Counted from the first letter of the stretch, positions 16,836 to 27,732 are shown. The stretch is 64,000 bases of DNA from Pseudomonadota bacterium (GCA_963205005.1 CAUJHW010000146.1:1-64000), one strand, 5' to 3'. Notes: generated from the sequence alone by a model not told the origin. Program-made: numbers and translations.

Positions 16836-18908
16836 TCAGCGCGCACCCAGCCGCTGCAGTTCGCCCCGCGACGTCTCGTCGCCGGCGGCCGCGGCCTTGC
16901 GGTAGTAGTCGATAGCCCGGGTCCGGTCGGCGCGCACGCCCTGCCCGGTCTCGTACATGATCGCGAGGTTGCGCAGGCCCAGCGCGCTGCCGCGGTCCGC
17001 CGCCAGCTGGAACAGCCGCACGGCCTCGGCGGGGTTCGCGCGGACGCCCGCCCCGCGCGCGGTCAGGCTGCCCAGCCCGAGGTAGCCGCGCGCGTCGCCG
17101 CGGTCGGCGGCGGCCCGGTAGTATTCGGCGGCGCGGGCATAGTCCTGCGGCAGACCGGCGCCGGCCTCGAACATCACCGCCAGGCTGGACATGCCCTCGC
17201 TGTTCCCGGCCTCGGCGGCGCGCTGGTACCAGGTGGCGGCCTGGATATCGTCCTTCGCCACCACCTCGCCGTCCTCGTAGGCATAGCCCAGGTGGACCAT
17301 GGCTTCGGTGTCGCCGGCGACCGCGGCGCGCTGGTAGAGCGTGAAGGCGCGCTTCGGATCGCGCGCCACCCCGTCGCCCCGGTCATAGGCGTCGGCCAGC
17401 TGGGCGATGGAGGGCCCGTCCCCGGCGTCGACGGCCTTCTGCAGCCAGCCCGCGCCCTGGCGGGAATCGGCGGGCACGCCACGGCCGCGATAGAAGGTCT
17501 CGGCCAGCATGCCCATGGCGTTGGCGCTGCCGCGGCTGGCGGCCTGCTGCAGCCAGCGCACGCCATCCGTCTCGTCCTTGCCCGTCCCGAACCCGTTCAG
17601 CCGGCAGAGCGCCCAGTTGACCATGCCGCCGGAATGGCCGGCGTCGGCCGAGGCCTTGAACCATTTCGCCGCGACCGCGATGTCCTTCGGGGCGCCCTTG
17701 CCGGACAGCGACATGACGCCGAGGTTGTACATGGCCGCCCCGTTGCCGGCGCCGGCCGCCGTCGACCAGTCCCGGAAGGCCGCGCGATAGTCGGCGCGGG
17801 CGAAGGCGTCACGGGCGCTGACCACCAGGTCCTGGCCGGGCGCGGCGGACCGCGAGGCGACCTGGAACGAGCCCGCCGGCAGCTTCTCCAGCGCGCGGAC
17901 CCGATTGGACGCCAGCTTGCGGAACGAACCGGTGATCTCGCCGCGGTCCTGAGCCTCCATGTAGGCCTTGAAGTCCGCCGGATCGTCGGAGTCCTTGATG
18001 GAGTTCCAGAAGACCTGGTCCTTCTCCCACTTGATCTTCACCGGATCCGCGCCTGCGGCGGCCACCTGGGTCTTCGCGGGACCGTTGGGGTCGAAGCTCC
18101 AGTGCACGTTGGGCCAGATGCCCTGCAGATCAGGCGTCTGCTCGCCCTCGGTCATCCGCTCGACCTCGGCCTGCACATAGCTGGGCAGCTCGCCGACGGT
18201 GATCCCCGGCCGGGTCAGGCCCTGGGTCAGGGCGAGGGCGAAGGGGCTGTTGGCGGCGCCGGCCGCGCCGTCCTGGGCCACTTGCCCTGGACCGGCGGCC
18301 ATCAGGGTGACCACAGCGACGCTGGTGGGACCTGTCTCGCGGGTGAGGCCGCGGGTGTTGCCGCCGAGGCTGCGGGTGGCGGTCGGGTTGTTGCGGCAGG
18401 CGTCGAGGATGATCAGCCGGACGGACTTGGCGCCCATCATCGACTGGCCCAGCCGCGCCGACTCCACCGCCGAGCCGGTCAGCGAGGACTTGTTGGTGAT
18501 CACCGCGTCCCGGGGCAGCAGATAGTTCACGCCATCGATCATCGCCCCGTGGCCGGCGTAGTAGATCACCGCGGCCTCTGAATCCTTCGCCGCCTCCTCG
18601 AAGGCGCCCAGCCCCTCGATCAGGTCGGCGCGGGAGGGGTCGGTCAGCACCTTCACCTGGAAGCCCAGCTTCTGGAGGGTGGCCTGCACCAGCCGGGCGT
18701 CCTTGGCCGGATTGTTCAGGCTGGGGACCTTGTCGTACTTCGAGACGCCCACGATCAGCGCCACGCGCTGGGCGGCCCAGGCGCCCGAGGCCCAGCCGGC
18801 ATTCAGAACGATGGCGACCGCGACAACCGCCCAGCGGCGTCCACGCCCCGGAAGCCTGTCCAGGCGCGGATGCTGCGCCCTGCCCATCGCCAAGTCCCTC
18901 CACCCCAT
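16836..18908 (-). CDS. Exported caspase-family protease with eight Sel1 repeats
   Basis: Up to 690 residues. A hydrophobic export signal (WAVVAVAIVLNAGWASGAWA) precedes a caspase p20 domain (about residues 47-275) with the catalytic dyad: His120 in YYAGHG and Cys171 in LDACRNNP. A linker of about 110 residues follows. Then come eight consecutive 36-residue Sel1/TPR-like repeats ending in AG or RG before each new D/N/S-x-x-A/G-M unit. Fold and dyad are seen directly; cleavage specificity is not predictable. An internal ATG seven codons in (18887) is an alternative start. The SH3/Gly-rich protein downstream is a candidate partner or substrate, by operon context only. Confidence 0.85.
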   Translation of the reverse strand: MGWRDLAMGRAQHPRLDRLPGRGRRWAVVAVAIVLNAGWASGAWAAQRVALIVGVSKYDKVPSLNNPAKDARLVQATLQKLGFQVKVLTDPSRADLIEGLGAFEEAAKDSEAAVIYYAGHGAMIDGVNYLLPRDAVITNKSSLTGSAVESARLGQSMMGAKSVRLIILDACRNNPTATRSLGGNTRGLTRETGPTSVAVVTLMAAGPGQVAQDGAAGAANSPFALALTQGLTRPGITVGELPSYVQAEVERMTEGEQTPDLQGIWPNVHWSFDPNGPAKTQVAAAGADPVKIKWEKDQVFWNSIKDSDDPADFKAYMEAQDRGEITGSFRKLASNRVRALEKLPAGSFQVASRSAAPGQDLVVSARDAFARADYRAAFRDWSTAAGAGNGAAMYNLGVMSLSGKGAPKDIAVAAKWFKASADAGHSGGMVNWALCRLNGFGTGKDETDGVRWLQQAASRGSANAMGMLAETFYRGRGVPADSRQGAGWLQKAVDAGDGPSIAQLADAYDRGDGVARDPKRAFTLYQRAAVAGDTEAMVHLGYAYEDGEVVAKDDIQAATWYQRAAEAGNSEGMSSLAVMFEAGAGLPQDYARAAEYYRAAADRGDARGYLGLGSLTARGAGVRANPAEAVRLFQLAADRGSALGLRNLAIMYETGQGVRADRTRAIDYYRKAAAAGDETSRGELQRLGAR

Positions 18909-19161
18909 GAACGGATACTAGCGCAACTTCAGCCAAACACGACGACGGCTGCGCGATCAAGCCGCGCCGCCCTTCGTCGCGGCCCGATTCCTATTCGTCC
19001 GCCGGCTCCGCCCGGACGCGCCAGAGGCCCCGTGAACGGACGGAAGGCGGCCTTTCCAGCTCACGTCTGCGCGACCGGATGGCGCCTGGGGCGCATGTCG
19101 GGACCCCCCACGGCGCATTAACGGCCCGTTCGGTCCGCTGCGTTACCGTTGGGACAAGAGG

Positions 19162-20919
19162 ATGTCTGGGGAGTGGGCGCCGGTGTTCGGACAGCTGTTC
19201 GACGAGCGATTCCGCAGCGCGGCCGTGGGCGTCAACGCCTATGCGCCGTTCCGCGTGATGCTCGGCTCGGCCGTCGGAGCGTTCGTCGGCCTCGGGGCCG
19301 GCTGGACGGTCGCCGCCATTTGGGTCCTGGCCGCGGTGCTGGGCGAAGTCGCCATGTTCATCGCGACCCGGGCGGTGATCCGCGCGGAGAAACCCTCGAA
19401 CCGCTGGCTCTGGCTGTGCGCCGGGGTCTACGCCCTGACCTTCCTGCCCTGGAGCGCGGCGGGGATCATCCTGTGGAGCGCCGACAGCCAGGCCTGTCAT
19501 CTGGCGGCCACGGCCTTCTTCGCCGGGCACCTGCTCTATCTCCAGTCCCTGCACGCCCATTCGCCGGGGGCCGCGCTGCCGGCGGTGCCGCCGATCCTGC
19601 TGCCCGCCGCCGTGCCGCTGATCTTTCCGCATTTCCAGGGGGCCGATCAGGTCATCGTCTGCCTCGCCATGGGCGCTGTGGTGCTGAACGGGTTGATCTG
19701 CATGGCGGTCAGCCTGAGAAAGTCCCGCGACCTGCAGGAAACCCAGGTGGCCCTGGTGGCGGCAAGCCAGGCCAAGAGCGAGTTCCTCGCCCGCATGAGC
19801 CACGAGATCCGCACGCCCCTCAACGGGGTGCTGGGGATGACCCAGGCGCTGGCCGCCGAACGCGACCTCAAGGACGGCCACCGGGAGAGCCTGACCGTCA
19901 TCCGCCAGTCCGGCGAGAGCCTGCTGGCGATCCTCAACGACGTGCTGGACCTGGCCAAGGTGGAAGCCGGGCGCATGGACCTTGAGGAGATCGTCTTCGA
20001 CCTGGAGGCCACGGTCCGCGGCGCCCAGGAGACCTTCGCGCCCGAGGCGGCCTCCAAGGGCCTGGACTTCCGGCTGCACATCGCCCCCGACGCCGCCGGC
20101 GCCTACCGTGGCGATCCCACCCGGCTGCGGCAGATTCTCTGCAACCTGCTGTCCAACGCGGTGAAGTTCACCGAGGCCGGCCATGTGAGCCTGAACATCG
20201 CCGCGGCTGACGGCAACCTGACCATCGTCGTGGCCGATACAGGCATCGGTATCGCCGCCCATCACCTGCCGCGCCTGTTCGGCCGCTTCCAGCAGGTGGA
20301 TTCCTCCACCACCCGTCGCTACGGCGGCAGCGGCCTGGGCCTGTCGATCTGCCGCGAACTGGCGCAGCTCATGGGCGGGGTGATCGAGGTGGAGAGCCTG
20401 CCCGGCGCGGGAACCCACTTCACCGTCACCCTGCCGCTCGCGCGCGTGTCGGCCTTCCCGGGCGCGTTCGTCTCGGCGACCGAGGCGATCGATCTGGCCG
20501 CGGCCGACGAAGAGGCGCCGATCCGCATCCTCGCGGCCGAGGACAATCCGGTGAACCAGCTGGTGCTCAAGACCCTGCTCGCCCAGGTGGGGATCGAGCC
20601 CGATATGGTCCCGGACGGAGCCCAGGCGCTGGAGGCCTGGCGCGTCGGGGCCTACGACCTGGTGCTGATGGATGTGCAGATGCCGGTGCTGGACGGCATG
20701 GCCGCCACGCGCCTGATCCGCGACGCCGAGGCTGCGGAAGGCCGACCGCGCACGCCGATCCTGGCGCTGACCGCCAACGCCATGCAGCACCAGGTGGCCG
20801 ACTACATCGCCGGTGGCTTCGACGGCCATGTGGCCAAGCCGATCGACGCCGGCCGGCTCTATCAGGCCATCGCCGAGGCGGTCCGCGCCGGGGCGCCGGA
20901 CCGTCAGGCTGTCGCCTGA
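19162..20919 (+). CDS. Membrane-bound hybrid histidine kinase
   Basis: A 585-residue sensor. About six N-terminal hydrophobic segments (residues 27-185) form an unrecognised membrane sensor and lead into a short coiled coil. A HisKA domain follows with His214 in [13 protein letters not shown], then the HATPase with NAVKFTE, DTGIGI and GGSGLGLSICREL, then a receiver domain with Asp504 in LMDVQMPVLDG. The phosphorelay would pass to an Hpt protein not encoded nearby. AAGAGG directly precedes the ATG. It is divergent from the caspase gene across about 250 bases that hold no other gene. Confidence 0.9.
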   Translation: MSGEWAPVFGQLFDERFRSAAVGVNAYAPFRVMLGSAVGAFVGLGAGWTVAAIWVLAAVLGEVAMFIATRAVIRAEKPSNRWLWLCAGVYALTFLPWSAAGIILWSADSQACHLAATAFFAGHLLYLQSLHAHSPGAALPAVPPILLPAAVPLIFPHFQGADQVIVCLAMGAVVLNGLICMAVSLRKSRDLQETQVALVAASQAKSEFLARMSHEIRTPLNGVLGMTQALAAERDLKDGHRESLTVIRQSGESLLAILNDVLDLAKVEAGRMDLEEIVFDLEATVRGAQETFAPEAASKGLDFRLHIAPDAAGAYRGDPTRLRQILCNLLSNAVKFTEAGHVSLNIAAADGNLTIVVADTGIGIAAHHLPRLFGRFQQVDSSTTRRYGGSGLGLSICRELAQLMGGVIEVESLPGAGTHFTVTLPLARVSAFPGAFVSATEAIDLAAADEEAPIRILAAEDNPVNQLVLKTLLAQVGIEPDMVPDGAQALEAWRVGAYDLVLMDVQMPVLDGMAATRLIRDAEAAEGRPRTPILALTANAMQHQVADYIAGGFDGHVAKPIDAGRLYQAIAEAVRAGAPDRQAVA

Positions 20920-20923
20920 ACCG

Positions 20924-21505
20924 CTACTTCGCCGGCGGGTACTGCACCCGTGACCGGAGGTTCTCGATCACCGCGCGGGCGTCGAAGGCGCGCACGTCGC
21001 CCTCGGGTTTCGGGCCCTTCTGCATGACGATCTCGGCCGAGGCCTCGAACTTCTCGACGGTGCGGACGTCGACCCGGTCACCCCAGAAGGGGTCGCCCCA
21101 GAACGGGTCCCAGCCGCGCCAGCCCATGCCGCGACCGTAGTAGCGCCACGCCGGGCGCCAGAGGCCATAGCTGCCGTACCAGGGCCGGTAGAAGGGATCC
21201 GGCTCCACATAGGTGCTGGTCTTCCGGTCGGTGTCGCGGTCGATGATGGCGAACCAGTCGTAGCCGCTCTGGACCGTCAGTTCGGCCGCGCGGAACAGCA
21301 GGTAACCCTCGACCGTCTCGCGGCTGGTCAGGGAGTTGCCCTGGAAGTTCACCCGGAACCGGTTGGTCTCCAGCCGGACATCGGAATAGCCGCCGGAAGT
21401 CGTCTGGCCACGCACGACGGGCTGGTAGGGCGTCGGCGTCGCGCAGGCCGCGAGGCTGAGGGCCGCGGCGGCGGTCAGGGCGAGAGCGATGGATTTTGCT
21501 GGCAT
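20924..21505 (-). CDS. Lipoprotein, CC0125/CC1285 family
   Basis: A 193-residue lipoprotein. The signal peptide ends in the lipobox LSLAAC followed by ATPTPYQPV. The mature part has a conserved YSDVRLETNRFRVNFQGNSL-type strand and LFRAAELTVQSGYDWF, matching the Caulobacter CC0125/CC1285 family of unknown role. An aromatic- and Gly-rich insert (residues about 110-140, RPWYGSYGLWRP and WGDPFWGD) is notable. The selected ATG puts the basic K before the hydrophobic core; the longer frame overlaps the MAPEG gene. Confidence 0.8.
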   Translation of the reverse strand: MPAKSIALALTAAAALSLAACATPTPYQPVVRGQTTSGGYSDVRLETNRFRVNFQGNSLTSRETVEGYLLFRAAELTVQSGYDWFAIIDRDTDRKTSTYVEPDPFYRPWYGSYGLWRPAWRYYGRGMGWRGWDPFWGDPFWGDRVDVRTVEKFEASAEIVMQKGPKPEGDVRAFDARAVIENLRSRVQYPPAK

Positions 21506-21572
21506 CTGATGTCTCAAGCTCGAGGGCGCCCGTTCAAGGGCCACAACACTTGGCCGCAATTGTGGTTGCGCG

Positions 21573-21977
21573 TCAGGCGCCGGTGACCGCCACCACATAG
21601 ACCAGTCGGCCCAGGGAGCCGAACAGCAGTACGGCCACCGCCAGCGCCTGGATCAGGAAGCCCAGCTCGCGCTTCTTCGGATCGGCCACGTAACCCAGCT
21701 GATAGACGATGCGGCCCAGGATCCAGACCAGGCCGACGCCGGCGGCGATCAGGTCGTTCCAGTAGATGGCGAACAGCCACATCGGGACCAGGAACAGCGG
21801 GAGCCATTCCAGGGTGTTGTAGTGGGCGCGGATGGTGCGCTCGAGAACCGGGTCGCCGGTCATCGCCGGCGCCTGGATTCCACTCTTGCCGCGTGCGCGG
21901 CCGACCTGCAGCCCCATCCAGAAATAGGTGAGCAGCGCCAGCAGGGTGACGATGGCGACATAGGCGTGTGACGGCAT
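21573..21977 (-). CDS. MAPEG-family membrane protein
   Basis: A 134-residue protein with four hydrophobic segments and the MAPEG signature ERTIRAHYNTLEWLPLFLV in the second. MAPEG proteins are microsomal-glutathione-transferase-like trimers that can conjugate glutathione to hydrophobic compounds. The bacterial members are mostly uncharacterised. The start ATG before PSHAYVAIV leaves a proper first helix. It is on the same strand as argG but about 100 bases downstream of it. Confidence 0.88.
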   Translation of the reverse strand: MPSHAYVAIVTLLALLTYFWMGLQVGRARGKSGIQAPAMTGDPVLERTIRAHYNTLEWLPLFLVPMWLFAIYWNDLIAAGVGLVWILGRIVYQLGYVADPKKRELGFLIQALAVAVLLFGSLGRLVYVVAVTGA

Positions 21978-22075
21978 GGCTCGAAGGCTCCCCAAGTTGG
22001 CGGCGAACAAGCGTCGCCGTTGCGCGCAGACTGGACCTATCCGCGCGCCCTGGGAACCTTCAGCCTGCGGCCGGG

Positions 22076-23305
<1,230 letters not shown>

Positions 23306-23379
23306 GGCGGGAACGTGCCTTCGGGAGGGAGAAACGGAGCTTCGCGGGCCTTTAAGAGCCTACGCGGGACGGGCGCAAG

Positions 23380-25302
23380 TCAGACGGTGACCTGGGTGCC
23401 CATCTCGACCACGCGACCCGGCGGAATCTTGTAGAAATCCGTGGGGTTGGCGGCGTTGCGCATTAGGAAGATGTAGATCTTGTCCTGCCACAGCGGCATG
23501 CCCGACTGGGCCGAAGGCACAACGGATCGTCGTCCCAGGAAGAACGACGTGGCCATGATGTCGAACTTCAGCCCCTGCTTGCGGCACAGGCCCAGCGCCT
23601 TGGGCACGTTGGGCGTCTCCATGAAGCCGTAGCTGATCACCAGCTTCTTGAAGTCGTCGTTCACCGGCTCGATGCGGATGCGGTTGTCGTCGCTGACCCG
23701 GGGCGTTTCCGCCGTGACGATGGTCAGGATGATGTTCTTCTCGTGCAGCACCTTGTTGTGCTTGAGGTTGTGCATCAGGGCGACCGGGGCGGTGTCCGGG
23801 TCGGAGGTCAGGAAGATCGCCGTGCCGGGCGCCCGGTGCGGGGCGCGGGCCTTGAGGATGTCGACCAGTTCCAGCAGGGGCACGCTGTCGCGCCGGGTCT
23901 TCTCGGTGAGGATCCGCGTGCCGCGGGTCCAGGTCCACATGACGATCACCAGCAGCGCGCCCAGCACCAGCGGAAGCCAGGCGCCGTTGAAGAACTTCAG
24001 CAGGTTGGAGGTGATGAACACCACGTCCAGGATGCCGAACGCCGTGGAGGCCACGGCCGCCACCCACATCGGCTTCTTCCACATGTAGCGGACGATGTAG
24101 AAGAACAGCAGGGTGTCGACGAACATCGAGCCGGTGACCGCGATGCCATAGGCCGAGGCCAGGTTCGACGAGGTGCGGAAGGTGAACAACAGCACCAGCA
24201 CGCCGATCAGCAGCATGTTGTTCACATAGGGCACGAAGATCTGGCCGGCCTGGGTTTCCGATGTCCGGCGGATGTCGATCCGCGGGAACAGGCCCAGCTG
24301 CACCGCCTGCTGGGTCATCGAGAAGGCCCCGGTGATCACCGCCTGGCTGGCGATGACCGCCGCGGTCGTCGCCAGCAGCAGCACCGGCCAGTAGATCGCC
24401 TGAGGGATCATGTCGAAGAACGGGTTGGCGCGGGACTCGGGATGGCTGAGCACCAGCGCGCCCTGGCCCAGGTAGTTCAGCAGCAAGCAGGGCAGCACCA
24501 TGAACAGCCAGGCGGCCTGGATGGGCTTCTTTCCGAAGTGGCCCATGTCGGCGTAGAGCGCCTCGGCGCCGGTGACGGCCAGGAACACGCTGCCCAGGAT
24601 CACGAAGCCCAGGAAGCCGTTGTCGAACAGGAAAACCACCCCGTACCAGGGCGACAGCGCCCGGAACACCGACAGGTCGTCGGCCAGGTGGTAGAGGCCG
24701 AGACCGGCCAGCACGAGAAACCAGACGGCGGTGATCGGGCCGAAGAACCGGGCCACGCTGGCGGTGCCGCGCGACTGGATCAGGAAAAGGCCGATGAGGA
24801 TGCCCGCCGAGATCGGCAGCACCAGGTCGGCCACGCCCTTGGGCGCGCCCGGCGCATCGCGCAGGCCCTCGACCGCGCCCAGCACCGAGACGGCGGGGGT
24901 GATGATCCCGTCGCCGTAGAACAGCGCCGCGCCCAGCATGCCGAGCACGAAGATCATGGTGGAGCGGCCGCCGGGACTGACCCGCTGCGCCAGCGCCATC
25001 AGCGCCAGGGTGCCGCCTTCGCCCTTGTTGTCCGCCCGCATCAGGAAGACGACGTATTTCACGGTGACCACGAGGATCAGCGCCCAGGTGATCAGCGAGA
25101 CGACGCCGAGCACGGCCAGTTCGCCGCCGCCGCCGCCCTTGCTGTGGGCCAGGGCCTCGCGCATGGCGTAGAGCGGGCTGGTCCCGATGTCGCCGAACAC
25201 CACCCCGATGGAGCCGAGCGCGAGCGCCCAGAACTTCTCCTTGTGGGGGGAGTGCGGCGGATCTTCGGACGCCTTGGAAGCGTCGACGGCCGTATCAGCC
25301 AT
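23380..25302 (-). CDS. kup: Low-affinity potassium uptake protein Kup
   Basis: A 640-residue KUP-family K+/H+ symporter with about twelve membrane helices followed by a soluble C-terminal domain. The family motif GSIGVVFGDIGTSPLYAMRE is at residues about 32-51, and ADNKGEGGTLALMALAQR and GDGIITPAVSVLGAVEGL follow. The start follows CGGAGAT. The upstream region contains an eight-base inverted repeat at 25380-25406 that may be regulatory. No second kup copy is in the window. Confidence 0.96.
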   Translation of the reverse strand: MADTAVDASKASEDPPHSPHKEKFWALALGSIGVVFGDIGTSPLYAMREALAHSKGGGGGELAVLGVVSLITWALILVVTVKYVVFLMRADNKGEGGTLALMALAQRVSPGGRSTMIFVLGMLGAALFYGDGIITPAVSVLGAVEGLRDAPGAPKGVADLVLPISAGILIGLFLIQSRGTASVARFFGPITAVWFLVLAGLGLYHLADDLSVFRALSPWYGVVFLFDNGFLGFVILGSVFLAVTGAEALYADMGHFGKKPIQAAWLFMVLPCLLLNYLGQGALVLSHPESRANPFFDMIPQAIYWPVLLLATTAAVIASQAVITGAFSMTQQAVQLGLFPRIDIRRTSETQAGQIFVPYVNNMLLIGVLVLLFTFRTSSNLASAYGIAVTGSMFVDTLLFFYIVRYMWKKPMWVAAVASTAFGILDVVFITSNLLKFFNGAWLPLVLGALLVIVMWTWTRGTRILTEKTRRDSVPLLELVDILKARAPHRAPGTAIFLTSDPDTAPVALMHNLKHNKVLHEKNIILTIVTAETPRVSDDNRIRIEPVNDDFKKLVISYGFMETPNVPKALGLCRKQGLKFDIMATSFFLGRRSVVPSAQSGMPLWQDKIYIFLMRNAANPTDFYKIPPGRVVEMGTQVTV

Positions 25303-25488
25303 CTAGTATCTCCGAAGGGTTCGGGAGAACCCCTCCAGGCGGCCCTATGCCGTTGCGGCGGGCGCGAATACACCCAATCCGGACGCCTTACAATCGCAGG
25401 CGTCCGAAGGGTGGGTGGCGACATCGCCGCACGCTTGACAGGATGAGCGCCCGGCCTGCTTTCACGGACGTTAACCTCGGGGGTCGGC

Positions 25489-26289
25489 ATGGATCGAAAA
25501 CTGGCGCTGGTGACGGGGGCCTCGGCGGGGATCGGGGCGGCGTTCGCCCGCATCCTGGCCAGCCACGGCTATGATCTGGCGCTCACGGCGCGCCGCCTCG
25601 ACCGCCTCGATGTCCTGGCCGAGGAGATCCGCCACCGCTACGGGGTCGAAACCCTGACCGTCGCCGCCGACCTGGCCGACCCGGAGGCGCCCGGACAGAT
25701 TCTCGACCATCTCACCGCCCACGGCCGCTCGGTCGACGCCCTGGTCAACAATGCCGGCTACGGCCTGCCGGGCGGCTACGCCGACACCCTGTGGTCGGAA
25801 CAGGCGGCCTTCATCCAGGTGATGCTGACCGCGCCTTCGGAGCTGGCCCACCGCGTGCTGGGCGGCATGCGCGAGCGGCGGTTCGGGCGGATCGTCAATG
25901 TGGCGTCCCTGGCCGGGCTGTTGCCGGGCGCCGGCGGACACACCCTGTACGCCGCCACCAAGGCCTACATGGTCAGGTTCTCCCAGAGCCTGCACGTAGA
26001 ACTGGCCGCTGACGGCGTGCACGTCACGGCCCTGTGCCCGGGGTTCACCTGGTCGGAGTTCCACGACGTCAACGGCACCCGCGCGCAGATCAGCGCCAGC
26101 ACGCCGCCCTGGCTGTGGATGGGCGCCGACGAGGTGGCCGCCGCCGGCTTCGAAGCCGTGGAAGCCAACCGCGCGGTCAGTGTGCCGGGCGCGCCCAACA
26201 AGGCGATCGCGGCCCTTTCAAAGGCTGTTCCGGATGACTGGCTGCTGGCGCTGATGGCCTCGCAGGGGCCACGCTTCCGCAAGATCTAG
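25489..26289 (+). CDS. Short-chain dehydrogenase (DltE/YqjQ-like)
   Basis: A 266-residue classical SDR. Cofactor motif VTGASAGIGAAFA (residues 8-20) and the following TARR arginine suggest NADP(H). NNAGYG, the catalytic Ser in VASLAG and YAATK (Tyr-x3-Lys) complete the active site. The C-terminal WMGADEVAAAGFEAVE region matches the DltE-like group whose substrates are unknown. A perfect -35 hexamer TTGACA (25435-25440) lies upstream, though no good -10 accompanies it. The ATG is preceded by GGGGGTC. Confidence 0.85.
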   Translation: MDRKLALVTGASAGIGAAFARILASHGYDLALTARRLDRLDVLAEEIRHRYGVETLTVAADLADPEAPGQILDHLTAHGRSVDALVNNAGYGLPGGYADTLWSEQAAFIQVMLTAPSELAHRVLGGMRERRFGRIVNVASLAGLLPGAGGHTLYAATKAYMVRFSQSLHVELAADGVHVTALCPGFTWSEFHDVNGTRAQISASTPPWLWMGADEVAAAGFEAVEANRAVSVPGAPNKAIAALSKAVPDDWLLALMASQGPRFRKI

Positions 26290-26966
26290 TAGGGGTGCGC
26301 CACGCCGGGCCGGATCACCCCGGTGGTGGATTCCGCGAAGCCGGCCAGGATGAACTGCACCGCAAGCGCACAGAGGATCAGGCCCAGCACCCTCACCACG
26401 ATGGTCAGGCCGATGCGGCCAAGCAGCTTCGTGATCACCGGCGTGGCCAGGAAGGCCGCCAGGGTCGCCAGCGCCACCGCTCCGATGATGCCGACGCCGA
26501 TGAAGGCGCCCTTCATGCCGAAGGCGCGGGCCTGGCTGGCATAGATGATGACCGTGGAGATCGCCCCGGGCCCGATCAGCAGCGGCATGGCGAACGGCAC
26601 GATCATCCGCTCGAACCGCTTGCGCACGAAGGCCCGGCCCGACCCCGTCGCCGTGTCGGCCGCTTCGGAGAAGTTGGCGGTGAAGTCGTCGCGGGCCATC
26701 TCGAGCCCCAGCAGGAACAGGATCACCCCGCCGGCGATCCGGAACGCCGGCAGCGAGATGCCGAAGAACTCCAGCAGCCCAAGGCCCGAGAAGTAGAAGA
26801 AGGTCAGGAAGGCCAGAACGAACAGTGAGATGTAGAGCGCGATCCACGCCCGGTCGCGCCACTTGGCGCCCGCTGTCGCGGCGGCGAACAGCGGCACGTT
26901 CCCGATCGGATCGATCAGGGCGAACAGGGCGACGAAGAAGTTGACCGCGAACTCGGCCTGGCTCAT
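26286..26966 (-). CDS. MarC-family integral membrane protein
   Basis: A 226-residue protein with six hydrophobic segments and MarC/UPF0056 landmarks: FFVALFALIDPIGNVPLFAA near the start, FRIAGGVILFLLGLEMARDD, then PFAMPLLIGPGAISTVIIY. The family was named for the multiple-antibiotic-resistance locus but its transport role is unproven. Its end overlaps the stop of the preceding convergent dehydrogenase by four bases. It is divergent from pyrF. Confidence 0.92.
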   Translation of the reverse strand: MSQAEFAVNFFVALFALIDPIGNVPLFAAATAGAKWRDRAWIALYISLFVLAFLTFFYFSGLGLLEFFGISLPAFRIAGGVILFLLGLEMARDDFTANFSEAADTATGSGRAFVRKRFERMIVPFAMPLLIGPGAISTVIIYASQARAFGMKGAFIGVGIIGAVALATLAAFLATPVITKLLGRIGLTIVVRVLGLILCALAVQFILAGFAESTTGVIRPGVAHPY

Positions 26967-27027
26967 TCCACGCTCTTAGCCCAATTCGAACCCTGCGGAC
27001 CACACCCCGCTTTTCACGGAGCCATGC

Positions 27028-27723
27028 ATGGCCGCCGCCGACCCCCGCCTGATCGTGCCGCTGGACCTGCCGACCGTTGATGAGGCCCGGGCGATGGTGG
27101 AGGCGCTGGACGACAGCATCTCCTTCTACAAGGTCGGTCTCGAACTGTTCGCCGGCGGCGAGGGCATGACCCTGGCACGGGAGCTGAAGGCCGCGGGCAA
27201 GCAGGTGTTCCTGGACTGGAAGCTGCACGACATCGGCACCACCGTGCAGCGCTCGGCCGCGGTGCTGGCCGGGTCGGGTTGCGATTTCCTCACCGTGCAC
27301 GGCGAGCCGCAGGTGATGGCCTCCGCGGTTCGCGGGCGCGGCGCGTCGGGCCTGAAGATCCTGGCGGTGACGGTGCTGACCAGCCTGTCAGACGCCGATC
27401 TCAAGGAGGTGGGCTACCACGAGACCGCGCGGTCGCTGGTCGAGCGCCGCATCCACCAGGCCATCGCCGCCGGTTGCGACGGCGTGATCGCCAGCCCTCA
27501 CGAGGCCGAACTCGCCCGGACCCTCGGCGGCAAGGACTTCCTGGTGGTGACGCCGGGCGTACGGCCCGACTGGTCGGCGAAGAACGACCAGGCCCGCGCC
27601 GCCACGCCGCTGGACGCCCTGAAGGCCGGCGCCTCGCACATCGTCTGTGGCCGCCCGATCACCGCGGCCAACGATCCGCAGGCCGCGGCGCGGCGCGTGG
27701 CGGCGGAGATGGCGGGGGGCTGA
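27028..27723 (+). CDS. pyrF: Orotidine 5'-phosphate decarboxylase
   Basis: A 231-residue TIM-barrel enzyme making UMP, the last step of de novo pyrimidine synthesis. The catalytic block DWKLHDIGTTV (Lys and two Asp) is intact. LIVPLDLPTVDEA, SPHEA and TPGVRP loops, and the phosphate-gripping HIVCGRPIT near the C-terminus, match the bacterial group 1 enzymes. It is monocistronic in appearance, with a convergent DUF1674 gene nine bases beyond its stop. Confidence 0.96.
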   Translation: MAAADPRLIVPLDLPTVDEARAMVEALDDSISFYKVGLELFAGGEGMTLARELKAAGKQVFLDWKLHDIGTTVQRSAAVLAGSGCDFLTVHGEPQVMASAVRGRGASGLKILAVTVLTSLSDADLKEVGYHETARSLVERRIHQAIAAGCDGVIASPHEAELARTLGGKDFLVVTPGVRPDWSAKNDQARAATPLDALKAGASHIVCGRPITAANDPQAAARRVAAEMAGG

Positions 27724-27732
27724 CGTCCTCGC

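Noticed and set aside
18991-20829. 612-residue open frame on the minus strand
   Set aside because: It is antisense to the hybrid histidine kinase, whose domains are unmistakable. The translation is Gly/Arg/His/Gln-rich shadow text typical of high-GC DNA.
23743-25446. 567-residue plus-strand frame over kup
   Set aside because: Antisense shadow of the Kup transporter, low-complexity His/Gln/Arg-rich translation and no ribosome site.
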